Assembly (NCBI GenBank): GCA_963782045.1
Contig: CAWAIR010000006.1
Span: 496,001-560,000 of the forward strand
Direction of reading: 5' to 3'
Source: CAVSRC01 sp963782045
GTDB lineage: Bacteria; Pseudomonadota; Alphaproteobacteria; Rhizobiales; Kaistiaceae
DNA: 64,000 nt
Both the position numbers and the translations under genes were made by a program. The notes beneath the pieces are model-generated. The model worked only from the letters and a program-made list of their open reading frames with translations. It was not told the origin of the DNA and ran no database searches. Shown here one piece after another: positions 16,410 to 27,926 of the stretch (within the stretch, counting starts at the first letter, position 1; the number at the start of each line of letters is the position of its first letter).

Positions 16410-16485
16410 GTTTCCCCAAGGCTTGAAAGCGGCGCCGCCAGCGGCGATATCTCGCCCTGAAGCCTTGATATTTTTGGGGAAACGA
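16410..16485 (+). promoter_or_regulatory. Long hairpin covering the htpG ribosome binding site, with sigma-32-like promoter
   Basis: Outer arms CGTTTCCCC (16410-16418) and GGGGAAACG (16477-16485) pair perfectly; inside, AAGGCTT (16419-16425) pairs with AAGCCTT (16461-16467), and CGCCGC/GCGGCG form an inner hairpin. The 3' arm contains the htpG Shine-Dalgarno GGGGA. CTTGAAAG (16422-16429) and GATATC (16446-16451), 18 bases apart, also resemble a heat-shock promoter. If transcription starts from it, the 5' arm would not be in the RNA. Confidence 0.5.
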
Positions 16486-16486
16486 C

Positions 16487-18388
<1,902 letters not shown>

Positions 18389-18390
18389 AA

Positions 18391-18500
18391 GAGCGAGTAG
18401 GGAGTAGCGAGTAGGGAGTAGCGAGTAGCGAGTAGCGAGTAGCGAGTAGAACAGCATTACCGCCGTTTGCTATTCGCTATTCGCTACTCACCATTCGCAC
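18391..18500. repeat. Tandem heptamer repeats with inverted copies
   Basis: About eight copies of a 7-base unit (GCGAGTA, with GGGAGTA variants) from 18393 to 18448, then after a 23-base gap about three inverted units (GCTATTC, GCTATTC, GCTACTC) around 18470-18489. The two blocks can fold on each other, giving a hairpin between the convergent genes htpG and DUF1223. It may act as a bidirectional terminator. Confidence 0.8.
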
Positions 18501-18503
18501 ACT

Positions 18504-19250
18504 TCACGTCCCGGTCATGTCGATGGTGGCGGCGCCGAGGATCGGGCCGGGCAGGCCGTCCTTGGTTTCGGCCTGCAGCAGCACGGCGCAGCGGCTGACG
18601 TCGGCGTGCTTGATCTCACTCTTGGGCAGGTCGACCGACATCGCCTCGCCCTTCCACATGGCGATCGGGCGGAGCTTGCGCACGACATTGGTGTAGGTGA
18701 TCGTGCGGCCGCTGTTCTCGCCGCGGTCGATCGGCACGCTGACCGACTTGTCGTACATCACCAGCCATAGGGTGGCGTGCGGCATCTGGTTCTCGGCCGC
18801 CGCGTCGATGTTGACGGTGACGGCATCGCCGGTCGAGGACAGCGACAGATGCACCGGCAGGCCGTCGGGATATTTGGCGAGCGCCGCGTCGATCGCGGCC
18901 GGGTCGGAGCCGACGGCATGGGTGCGCCCGTCGATCACCGCCTGCGGCGTGTAGACCTGTCCGTCGCCGCGCGCCTGGGCATAGTTTCGCTGGCGCTCGC
19001 TGTTGTCGGGGCTGGCCAGCGTGTCCTTCCAGCCGAGATAGTCCCAGTAGTCGACGTTGTAGGACAGCGCCAACACGTCCTTGCGGTCGGCGTACTTGGC
19101 AAGCAGCTTGTCGGCCGGCGGACAGGACGAGCAGCCCTGGCTGGTGAACAGCTCGACGACACCCTTGATCTCGGCCTGAGCCGGAACGGCGACGAACAAC
19201 ATGCCGGCAATGAGACCGCCCAAGGCAAGTGCGGAAATCGTCGTCTTCAT
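18504..19250 (-). CDS. DUF1223 secreted thioredoxin-like protein
   Basis: 248 residues from ATG 19250. Signal peptide to AQAE (residue 26), then VVELFTSQGCSSCPPADKLLAKYA with the CSSC redox motif at residues 40-43, SYNVDYWDYLGWKDTLASP and GQVYTPQAVIDGRTHAVGSD, all conserved in DUF1223. The fold resembles thioredoxin, and the CxxC suggests a periplasmic thiol role. The true function is unknown. An alternative start five codons upstream (19265) is possible. Confidence 0.9.
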   Translation of the reverse strand: MKTTISALALGGLIAGMLFVAVPAQAEIKGVVELFTSQGCSSCPPADKLLAKYADRKDVLALSYNVDYWDYLGWKDTLASPDNSERQRNYAQARGDGQVYTPQAVIDGRTHAVGSDPAAIDAALAKYPDGLPVHLSLSSTGDAVTVNIDAAAENQMPHATLWLVMYDKSVSVPIDRGENSGRTITYTNVVRKLRPIAMWKGEAMSVDLPKSEIKHADVSRCAVLLQAETKDGLPGPILGAATIDMTGT

Positions 19251-19407
19251 GAAGCCTGCACGCAAATTGTCGGGGGCGCCGGACGATCCGGACGATCCGG
19301 ACTACCCAAGTCACCCACCGTCAACCTATGGCCGAGGGGGGTCAAGTTCGAGTCACGTTCGGGTGAGACGGGCGCGAACCGGAGGTTTGCGCCCATGATC
19401 GCGGCCC

Positions 19408-22140
<2,733 letters not shown>

Positions 22141-22201
22141 GTCCAGATACTCCCTGAAGTCGATGAGGTGTCCGCCGCTTGGCCGGCGGCACAATGCGGC
22201 G

Positions 22202-22220
22202 CACCGGACCGGTTCCGGTG
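22202..22220. promoter_or_regulatory. Palindrome between acnA and ccmA
   Basis: CACCGG-ACCGGTT-CCGGTG: perfect 6-base arms with a nearly symmetrical centre, in the shared 183-base upstream region of the divergent acnA and ccmA genes. Candidate operator; no regulator identified. Confidence 0.3.
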
Positions 22221-22323
22221 GCGACGGGATGGATCGCCGGCCTTATAGTGAAAACTGGATGGCGATACCAGACGATCAAGGGGCGGACGACGCCCGAGGC
22301 GAGCGGACGGGGCAGGTTCAGCC

Positions 22324-22986
22324 ATGCGTCTGACCGCGACGGGGCTCTCGGCCGTGCGTGGCGGGCGGCCGGTCTTCGCCGACCTCTCGTTTTCGCTCGG
22401 CGGCGGCGAGCTGCTTGCCGTCACCGGGCCAAACGGGGCGGGCAAGTCGACGCTGCTCCGGCTGGTCGCCGGGCTGCTCAGGCCGGCGGCGGGGACGGTC
22501 GCGCTCGAGGACGCCGACCCCACCCACCATGCTTCGCCTTCGGCTTCGCATGGTCCCCCCTCCCCGGAACGGGGATGGAGCGTGCCCGACACCAGCATCG
22601 GCGAAAATGCCCACTATCTCGGTCATCTCGATGCGCTGAAGCCGGGCCTGACGGTGCGGCAAAATCTCGATTTCTGGCGGAAGCTGTGGGGTGGCGGTGA
22701 CATCGACGCGGCGCTCGATGCGGTCGGCCTGGAGCCGCTCGGCGACCTCCATGTCTCGGTGCTCTCGGCCGGGCAGAAGCGGCGGGTGGCGCTGGCGCGC
22801 CTGCTGGTGGCGCGGCGGCCGCTGTGGCTGCTCGACGAGCCGGCCACCGCGCTCGATGCCGCCGCCGAGGCCGGGCTCGGCCGGCTGATCGCCGGCCATC
22901 TCGCCGGTGGCGGCATGGCGATCGCCGCCACCCACCGCGACCTGCCGGTCAAGCCGACGGCGACGCTTGCCCTGGGGGCGCCATGA
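22324..22986 (+). CDS. ccmA: Haem exporter ATP-binding protein CcmA
   Basis: ATPase of the CcmABCD complex, which releases holo-CcmE during cytochrome c maturation. Walker A GPNGAGKST is at residues 35-43, the CcmA-specific HYLGHLDALKPGLTVRQNL begins at 97, the signature is VLSAGQKRRVALARLL, and Walker B is LWLLDEPATALD. Length 220. Residues about 63-92 (DADPTHHASPSASHGPPSPE and following) are extra compared with the family. They are encoded by a copy of the GC-rich palindromic repeat found between genes elsewhere in the window, inserted in frame between the Walker A and HYLGH regions. The stop overlaps the ccmB start (ATGA). Confidence 0.93.
   Translation: MRLTATGLSAVRGGRPVFADLSFSLGGGELLAVTGPNGAGKSTLLRLVAGLLRPAAGTVALEDADPTHHASPSASHGPPSPERGWSVPDTSIGENAHYLGHLDALKPGLTVRQNLDFWRKLWGGGDIDAALDAVGLEPLGDLHVSVLSAGQKRRVALARLLVARRPLWLLDEPATALDAAAEAGLGRLIAGHLAGGGMAIAATHRDLPVKPTATLALGAP
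22518..22577. repeat. GC-rich palindromic repeat inside ccmA
   Basis: Begins CCCACCCACCATGCT, contains the hairpin ACCATGC...GCATGGT, and ends with a CCTCCCCGGAACGGGG hairpin. The same building blocks occur in the inverted copy at 29190-29340 (CCACCATGC/GCATGGT and CCCCGGAACAGGGAGGG). It is translated as part of CcmA. Confidence 0.75.
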
Positions 22987-23651
22987 TCGCCGGCTTCGGC
23001 ACGGTCGCCGCCCAGACCGCGCGCCTGTCGCTGAAATCGGGCGGTGGCGCCTTCATCGGGCTGGTGTTCTTCGCGGCGGTGGTGACGGTGGTGCCCTTCG
23101 GGGTTGGCCCGGACCTGAAGCTGCTGGCGCGGATCGGGCCGGCGATGCTGTGGATCGGCGCGCTGCTCGCCACGCTCCTCGGCCTCGACCGGCTGTTCGG
23201 CGAGGACAAGGAGGACGGCACGCTCGACCTGCTGGCCCTCTCCGGCCTTCCGCTGGAGGTGACGGTGCTGGCGAAGTGCGCCGGGGCGTGGGTTGCCACG
23301 GCGCTACCGCTGGTGGTCATCTCGCCGCTGCTCGGACTGCTGCTCGGCATGGAGCCGGCGGCGCTCGGGGTGACGACGCTCACGCTCCTCATCGGCTCGC
23401 CGGCGCTCACCCTCATCGGCGCCATCGGCGCGGCGCTGATGACGGCGCTCGGCCGCGGCGGCCTGCTGGTCGCCGTGCTGGTGCTGCCCTTCACGATTCC
23501 CGTGCTGATCTTCGGGGTGAGCGCCACCTATGCGCTCACCGGGCCGATGCCGCTCGGCGCCCCCCTCCTCATCCTGGCGGCGCTGACGCTCTTGAGCGCC
23601 GTGGTGGCGCCGGTCGCCGCCGCGGCGGCGCTCCGGGTGGGGATGGAATAG
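22983..23651 (+). CDS. ccmB: Haem exporter membrane protein CcmB
   Basis: 222-residue integral membrane subunit of the CcmABCD transporter. It has six predicted helices, including FIGLVFFAAVVTVVPFGVGPD and the conserved FGEDKEDGTLDLLALSGLPLEVTVLAKCAGAW loop, where the RLF-ED-GTL-L pattern is diagnostic. Starts by ATGA overlap with ccmA. After it comes a repeat block and an opposite-strand gene before ccmC, so the ccm cluster is interrupted. Confidence 0.95.
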   Translation: MIAGFGTVAAQTARLSLKSGGGAFIGLVFFAAVVTVVPFGVGPDLKLLARIGPAMLWIGALLATLLGLDRLFGEDKEDGTLDLLALSGLPLEVTVLAKCAGAWVATALPLVVISPLLGLLLGMEPAALGVTTLTLLIGSPALTLIGAIGAALMTALGRGGLLVAVLVLPFTIPVLIFGVSATYALTGPMPLGAPLLILAALTLLSAVVAPVAAAAALRVGME

Positions 23652-23686
23652 GGGCGGCTCCTGCGCCCTCGCAGAAACTGCGGATA

Positions 23687-23818
23687 TGCCCTCACCCCCC
23701 TCTTAGCTCGGCCAACGGTTTCGCTGGCGCGAAACCGGGCTTCGCTGTTCTCCCCCGCAAGGGGGGAGATAACTCGCGGCTCGGCGTCGCCGAACCAATG
23801 GGCGGTCGGGTGAGGGCA
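23687..23818. repeat. GC-rich palindromic repeat element after ccmB
   Basis: Ends are inverted: TGCCCTCACCC (23687-23697) and GGGTGAGGGCA (23808-23818). Inside are hairpins CGGTTTCGC...GCGAAACCG and TCTCCCCCGCAAGGGGGGAGA. Similar CGCAAGGGGGGAGA hairpins recur at 37450 and 38265. Confidence 0.75.
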
Positions 23819-23826
23819 GAGAAGGG

Positions 23827-24186
23827 CTATTGCGCCGCCTGGCAGCGGGCAAGGCGGTCGGGATTGCCGCTGCCGTCGTCGAGCAGCAGCGCCTCGCCGT
23901 CGAAATCGACCAGCACCACCGGCATGCTGTTATCGCCGTTCTTGCCGGAGAGCCGGCCGCCGTCGATGGTGTAGGTGCCGGACACCCGGTCCGATCCGTC
24001 GGCGGCCTTGGAACTGAAGCTGCCGTCCTGGTTGAAGGTGAGGCTGCCTTCGGCGCAAGCCGGGGTATCGCCCCAACTCCCCACGATCTTCTGGCGGATG
24101 ACGTCGTCGGCCGGGGGCGCGGCGAGGGCGACGGTGGCGGTTGCGAGAAGGACAAGGCAGGAGAAGGCAGCGCTCATGGGGCGCAT
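23827..24186 (-). CDS. Hypothetical secreted protein between ccmB and ccmC
   Basis: 119 residues from ATG 24186 (GGAG upstream). Signal peptide MRPMSAAFSCLVLLATATVALAA, then IRQKIVGSWGDTPACAEGSLTFNQDGSFSS, DRVSGTYTIDGGRLSGKNGDN and VLVDFDGEALLLDDGSGNPDRLARC. The W-G-D...L-F-...-G-F pattern and the G-x-Y-x-I-x-G-G run look like a small lipocalin-like or META-type barrel of the kind found in Rhizobiales 'lipocalin-like' proteins. Two cysteines may pair. It lies on the opposite strand inside the ccm cluster. Role unknown; no evidence that it is part of cytochrome c maturation. Confidence 0.65.
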   Translation of the reverse strand: MRPMSAAFSCLVLLATATVALAAPPADDVIRQKIVGSWGDTPACAEGSLTFNQDGSFSSKAADGSDRVSGTYTIDGGRLSGKNGDNSMPVVLVDFDGEALLLDDGSGNPDRLARCQAAQ

Positions 24187-24327
24187 GGAGGAAACTCCCT
24201 GGGCTGGGCGCGGGGCTCCACAGCCCGATGGCGTCCGCTCGGCTCTCTGCCAATCTAGCATGGCGCCCGTATGGCGGCACGTGGCCCCGCATTGCCGAGG
24301 ACACAATCTGTCCCTAGAACCACCTCT

Positions 24328-25062
24328 ATGGCCATCGTTGACCTCGCCAATCCGACCCGTTTCCTCGGCTATTCCGGCCGGGCACTGCCGCTCATCTGGG
24401 GGGCGGCGGTGCTGGTGCTGGCCGTCGGCCTCTACCTCTCCTTCTTCGAGGCGCCGCCGGACTACCAGCAGGGCGAGACGGTGCGCATCATGTTCATCCA
24501 CGTGCCGGCGGCATGGCTGTCGATGCTGGGCTATGGCGTGATGGCCGTCGCCTCGCTTGGCACGCTGGTCTGGCGTCATCCGCTGGCCGACGTGACAGCG
24601 AAGAGCGCCGCGCCGCTCGGCGCCGCCTTCACCTTCATCGCGCTGGTCACCGGCTCGCTGTGGGGCAAGCCGATGTGGGGCACCTACTGGGTGTGGGACG
24701 CGCGGCTGACCTCGGAGCTGGTGCTCCTGTTCATGTATCTCGGGCTGATCGCGCTGTGGCAGGCGGTGCCCGACCCCGGCCGCGCGGCGCGGGCGGCGGC
24801 GGTGCTCACCCTGGTCGGTACCATCAACCTGCCGATCATCAAGTTCTCGGTCGACTGGTGGAACACGCTCCACCAGGGCGACAGCATCTTTCGCATGGGC
24901 GGGCCGACCATCGACGTTTCCATGCTCATCCCGCTGTTCGTGATGATGGCGGCGATGACGCTGATGTTCGCGGCGCTGCTCGCCATGGCCATCCGCAACG
25001 AGATCCTGCGCCGGCGCGTGCATACGCTGGAGATCGCGGCGGCCTCCGGGGCCGGAGGCTGA
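24328..25062 (+). CDS. ccmC: Haem transporter CcmC
   Basis: 244 residues, six membrane helices, member of the haem-handling protein family. The tryptophan-rich WWD-type motif is present (WGKPMWGTYWVWDARLTSELVLLFMYLG), flanked by the conserved histidines in FIHVPAAWLS and WWNTLHQGDSI. It loads haem onto CcmE in the periplasm with CcmD. Start ATG 24328 chosen by similarity; no strong ribosome binding site. Begins the ccmC-ccmD-ccmG operon. Confidence 0.95.
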   Translation: MAIVDLANPTRFLGYSGRALPLIWGAAVLVLAVGLYLSFFEAPPDYQQGETVRIMFIHVPAAWLSMLGYGVMAVASLGTLVWRHPLADVTAKSAAPLGAAFTFIALVTGSLWGKPMWGTYWVWDARLTSELVLLFMYLGLIALWQAVPDPGRAARAAAVLTLVGTINLPIIKFSVDWWNTLHQGDSIFRMGGPTIDVSMLIPLFVMMAAMTLMFAALLAMAIRNEILRRRVHTLEIAAASGAGG

Positions 25063-25067
25063 GCGCC

Positions 25068-25232
25068 ATGTGGCCCCATGCCGGCTTCATCATCGCGGCC
25101 TATATGGTGACCCTCGTCGTTCTCGTCGTCCTGGTGGCGTGGATCGTGCTCGACGGCCGGCTGCAGCGGCGCCGCCTCGCCGAACTGGAGGCGCGCGGCA
25201 TCCGCCGGCGCTCGGCGCGAGGCACGCCATGA
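25068..25232 (+). CDS. ccmD: Haem exporter small subunit CcmD
   Basis: 54 residues with one membrane helix (FIIAAYMVTLVVLVVLVAWIVLDG) followed by a basic helix (RLQRRRLAELEARGIRRRSA), the standard CcmD form. It starts 5 bases after the ccmC stop, and its stop overlaps the ccmG start. CcmD helps release haem-loaded CcmE from CcmC. Confidence 0.9.
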   Translation: MWPHAGFIIAAYMVTLVVLVVLVAWIVLDGRLQRRRLAELEARGIRRRSARGTP

Positions 25233-25810
25233 GCGAGGAGGGCCACCAGCCGGCGCCGCGCGGGCGCTTCCGGCCGGTCATGCTGCTGCCGCTTGTGGCA
25301 TTCGTGGCGCTGGTGGCGATCTTCCTGGTGCGGCTGGAATCGAACACCGGGCCGGACATCGTGCCCTCGGTGCTGATCGGCAAGCCGGCACCGCAGTTCA
25401 CGCTGCCGGCGCTCGCCGGTGCCGGCGTGTCCGGCCTTGCGCGCGCCGACCTCGACGGACAACTGACGCTGGTCAACATCTTCGCCTCGTGGTGCGTGCC
25501 CTGTCGGCAGGAGCACCCGGTGCTGGAGAAGATCGCCAAGGACGGCCGCATCCGGCTGGTCGGCATCGACTACAAGGACAAGCCGGAGAACGCGCTCACG
25601 CTGCTCAACCAGTTGGGCAACCCCTACGCGGCCATCGGCGTCGACGAGAGCGGGCGCACCTTCATCGATTGGGGCGCCTATGGCGTGCCGGAAACCTATC
25701 TGGTCGGCGCCGACGGCATCATCGCCAAGAAGTACATCGGCCCGCTGACCGACGAGACGGTGGCCAAGGACCTCTATCCGGAAATCGCCAAGGTGAAGGG
25801 GAGGAGCTGA
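25229..25810 (+). CDS. ccmG: Thiol:disulfide interchange protein CcmG (DsbE)
   Basis: 193 residues, periplasmic and membrane-anchored. Anchor helix VMLLPLVAFVALVAIFLVRL, then the DsbE family thioredoxin domain with FASWCVPCRQEHPVL (CVPC at residues 89-92) and the GVDESGRTFIDWGAYGVPETYLVGADG region, whose cis-Pro loop is typical. It reduces the apocytochrome CxxCH thiols before haem attachment. ATGA overlap with ccmD. Apart from CcmE and CcmFH, which are not in the window, the maturation set is complete. Confidence 0.95.
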   Translation: MSEEGHQPAPRGRFRPVMLLPLVAFVALVAIFLVRLESNTGPDIVPSVLIGKPAPQFTLPALAGAGVSGLARADLDGQLTLVNIFASWCVPCRQEHPVLEKIAKDGRIRLVGIDYKDKPENALTLLNQLGNPYAAIGVDESGRTFIDWGAYGVPETYLVGADGIIAKKYIGPLTDETVAKDLYPEIAKVKGRS

Positions 25811-25821
25811 GGCCTCAATCT

Positions 25822-25847
25822 GTCCCTCTCCCCGCTGGGGAGGGGGA
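25822..25847. terminator. Bidirectional hairpin between ccmG and ispZ
   Basis: CCCTCTCCCC-gct-GGGGAGGGGG lies between convergent genes. It is the core hairpin of the GC-rich repeat family. There is no clean T-run, so termination is a guess. Confidence 0.4.
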
Positions 25848-25867
25848 TGACGATGGCAGGTGCGTGT

Positions 25868-26518
25868 TCAGGACCCTTCCGTCTCTTCGGCAATGGCGTG
25901 CTTGTTGATGAGCGGCATCTGCGCCAGCGCGAAGATGAAGGTGAGCGGCAGGAAGCCGAAGACCTTGAAGGCGAGCCAGGTATCGAACGAGACGGTGGCG
26001 CGCAGGATCTCGTTGAGCACCGCGAAGGCCACGAAGAGCAGGCCCCAGCGGAAGGTGAGCTTGCGCCAGCCCTCGTCCGACAGCTTGAACATGGCGTCGA
26101 AGACGTAGCCGAGCAGCGAGCGGTTGAAGACGAGGCCGCCGAGCAGGATGCCGCCGAAGAGCAGGTAGATGATCGTCGGCTTCATCTGGATGAAGTTCTT
26201 GTCGTGGAACCAGAGGGTGAGCCCGCCGAAGACCACCACGACGATGGCGGTGACGAAGGGCATCAGCGGCAGGCGGCGGGTGAGCGCATAGGAGATGGCG
26301 AGCGCCAGCACGGTGGCGACGACGAAGCTCGCCGTGGCAAAGAAGATCGGCCCGCCCAGCGCGGTGATCAGCGGCCACGAGGCGGCGAGCTTCTCGCCGC
26401 GCGCATTGGCGAAGAAGAAGATCAGCAGCGGCCCCAGCTCGAGTACCAGCTTGAGCCAGGGATTGAGCTTCTTCTCTTCGACCGTGTGCGGTTCGTTGGG
26501 GGCGTGTTCGAAGGCCAT
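25868..26518 (-). CDS. ispZ: Septation protein A (YciB/IspZ family)
   Basis: 216-residue inner-membrane protein. KLVLELGPLLIFFFANARGEKL is the family opening motif, followed by helices and the conserved FHDKNFIQMKPTIIYLLFGGILLGGLVFNRSLLGYVF, and ending FNEI/VSFDTWLAFKVFGFLPLTFIFALAQMPLINKH. Linked to cell septation and envelope integrity in other bacteria. Last gene of the dapF-mtaB-ftsY-cupin-ispZ operon, in the position where Rhizobiales usually keep it. Confidence 0.94.
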   Translation of the reverse strand: MAFEHAPNEPHTVEEKKLNPWLKLVLELGPLLIFFFANARGEKLAASWPLITALGGPIFFATASFVVATVLALAISYALTRRLPLMPFVTAIVVVVFGGLTLWFHDKNFIQMKPTIIYLLFGGILLGGLVFNRSLLGYVFDAMFKLSDEGWRKLTFRWGLLFVAFAVLNEILRATVSFDTWLAFKVFGFLPLTFIFALAQMPLINKHAIAEETEGS

Positions 26519-26533
26519 CGTGAACGCTTTCGC

Positions 26534-26890
26534 TTAGGCCAGCCGTCTCGGCGCGGCGGTGGCCGGATCGCCGGAATTGGGTGTGCCGGTCGGCTCGATC
26601 AGCAGGATATGCACCTCTTCCTCGGCGACCGGCCGGTGCTCGACGCCCTTGGGCACGATGAACATCTCGCCGGGGGCGAGCGTCACCGTGCGGTCGCGCA
26701 GCTCGATTGCAAGCCGGCCCTTGAGCACCAGGAAGAAATCGTCAGTGTCGTCGTGCTTGTGCCAGATGTAGGGCCCCTTGAGCTTGGCGACCATGACGTC
26801 GTGGCCGTTGTATTCGGCGAGCGTCCGCGGCGCGAAGACGTCGCTGAAGGTCGTAAGCTTTTCGGCAAGGTTGATGGCGCCCGTCGTCAT
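26534..26890 (-). CDS. Cupin-domain protein
   Basis: 118 residues, a single small cupin barrel. Motif 1 is IWHKHDDTDDFFLVLKGRLAIEL (H-x-H and the D/E ligand positions), and motif 2 is TLAPGEMFIVPKGVEHRPVA with the later histidine. Metal-binding residues are intact. The substrate is unknown; many such cupins are sugar isomerases, dioxygenases or sensors. It sits between ftsY (11-base gap) and ispZ, so it is co-transcribed. Confidence 0.85.
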   Translation of the reverse strand: MTTGAINLAEKLTTFSDVFAPRTLAEYNGHDVMVAKLKGPYIWHKHDDTDDFFLVLKGRLAIELRDRTVTLAPGEMFIVPKGVEHRPVAEEEVHILLIEPTGTPNSGDPATAAPRRLA

Positions 26891-26901
26891 CCTGTCCTCC
26901 T

Positions 26902-27926
26902 CTAGAGCCCTGCCAAAGCGCGGGCGAAATCTTCCGCCGCGAACGGTTCGAGATCGTCGACGCCCTCGCCCACACCGATGAAATGCACCGGCAGGCCGTA
27001 CTGCGCGGCGATCGCCACCAGGATACCGCCGCGCGCGGTGCCGTCGAGTTTGGTCATCACCAGCCCGGTGACGCCGGCGCGCCTGCCGAAGATGTCGACC
27101 TGGCTGACCGCGTTCTGGCCGGTGGTGGCGTCGAGCGTCAGCAGCACGGAGTGCGGCGCGCTCGGGTCGACCTTGCGGATGACGCGGATGATCTTCTCGA
27201 GCTCGGCCATCAGCGCGTCCTTGTTCTGCAACCGCCCGGCGGTGTCGATCAGCAGAACGTCGGCCTGTCTCTCGCGCGCCGTCGCCAGCGCGTCGTAGGC
27301 GAGACCGGCGGCGTCGGCCCCCTGTGCCCCGGAAACCACGGTGGCGCCGGTCCGCTCGCCCCAGATCTTCAACTGCTCGATGGCCGCGGCGCGAAAGGTA
27401 TCGCCGGCGGCGAGCACCACCGACTTGCCCTCGGCACGGAGTTTCGCGGCGAGCTTGCCGATGGTGGTGGTCTTGCCGGTGCCGTTGACACCGACGACCA
27501 GGACGACATGCGGCTTCAGCGAAGGGTGGATGGCAAGTGGCCTGGCGACCGGCTTGAGCGTCCTGGCGATCTCCTCGGCGAGCACCGCCTTCACCTCGGC
27601 ATCCGAGATTTCCTTGTCGTAGCGGCCAGCGCGCAGCGCATCGGTGACCTTGGCGGCGGTGTCGGCGCCGAGGTCGGCGCGGATCAGCATGTCCTCCAGT
27701 TCCTCCAACGCCTCGTCGTCGAGCTTGCGCTTGGTGAAGACCGAGGAAATCGACTCCGACAGGGCGCCGGAGGAGCGGGAAAGCCCGCTCTTCAGCTTCT
27801 GGAACCAGCTTGGCGGGGTGCGGCCGAGGGCGCCTCCGGCGCTGGCAGGTCGGCGGCCGGCGGCGCCTCCTTGTCCGGCGGATGGCCGCCGCGGAAACGG
27901 CCGAAGAATCCCTTGCCTTCTGCCAT
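26902..27926 (-). CDS. ftsY: Signal recognition particle receptor FtsY (apparent frameshift in N-terminal region)
   Basis: SRP receptor GTPase at the inner membrane, partner of Ffh at 35.1 kb. The NG domain is intact from EELEDMLIRADLGADTAAKV (from 27708): GVNGTGKTTTIGKLAA (G1), DTFRAAAIEQLK (G2-type loop), LLIDTAGRLQNK (G3) and TKLDGTARGG (G4). The upstream part TPPSWFQKLKSGLSRSSGALSESISSVFTKRKL is also FtsY-like. The natural start is ATG 27926 (MAEGKGFFGRFRGG), which overlaps the mtaB stop as TGATG, but it is in a different frame; the frames join near 27815-27830. One missing base there would restore a single protein of about 341 residues. As ftsY is essential, a sequence error is likely. 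Confidence 0.88.

Noticed and set aside
18391..18450. Possible CRISPR array
   Set aside because: The repeats are 7 bases in direct tandem without spacers; no cas genes nearby.
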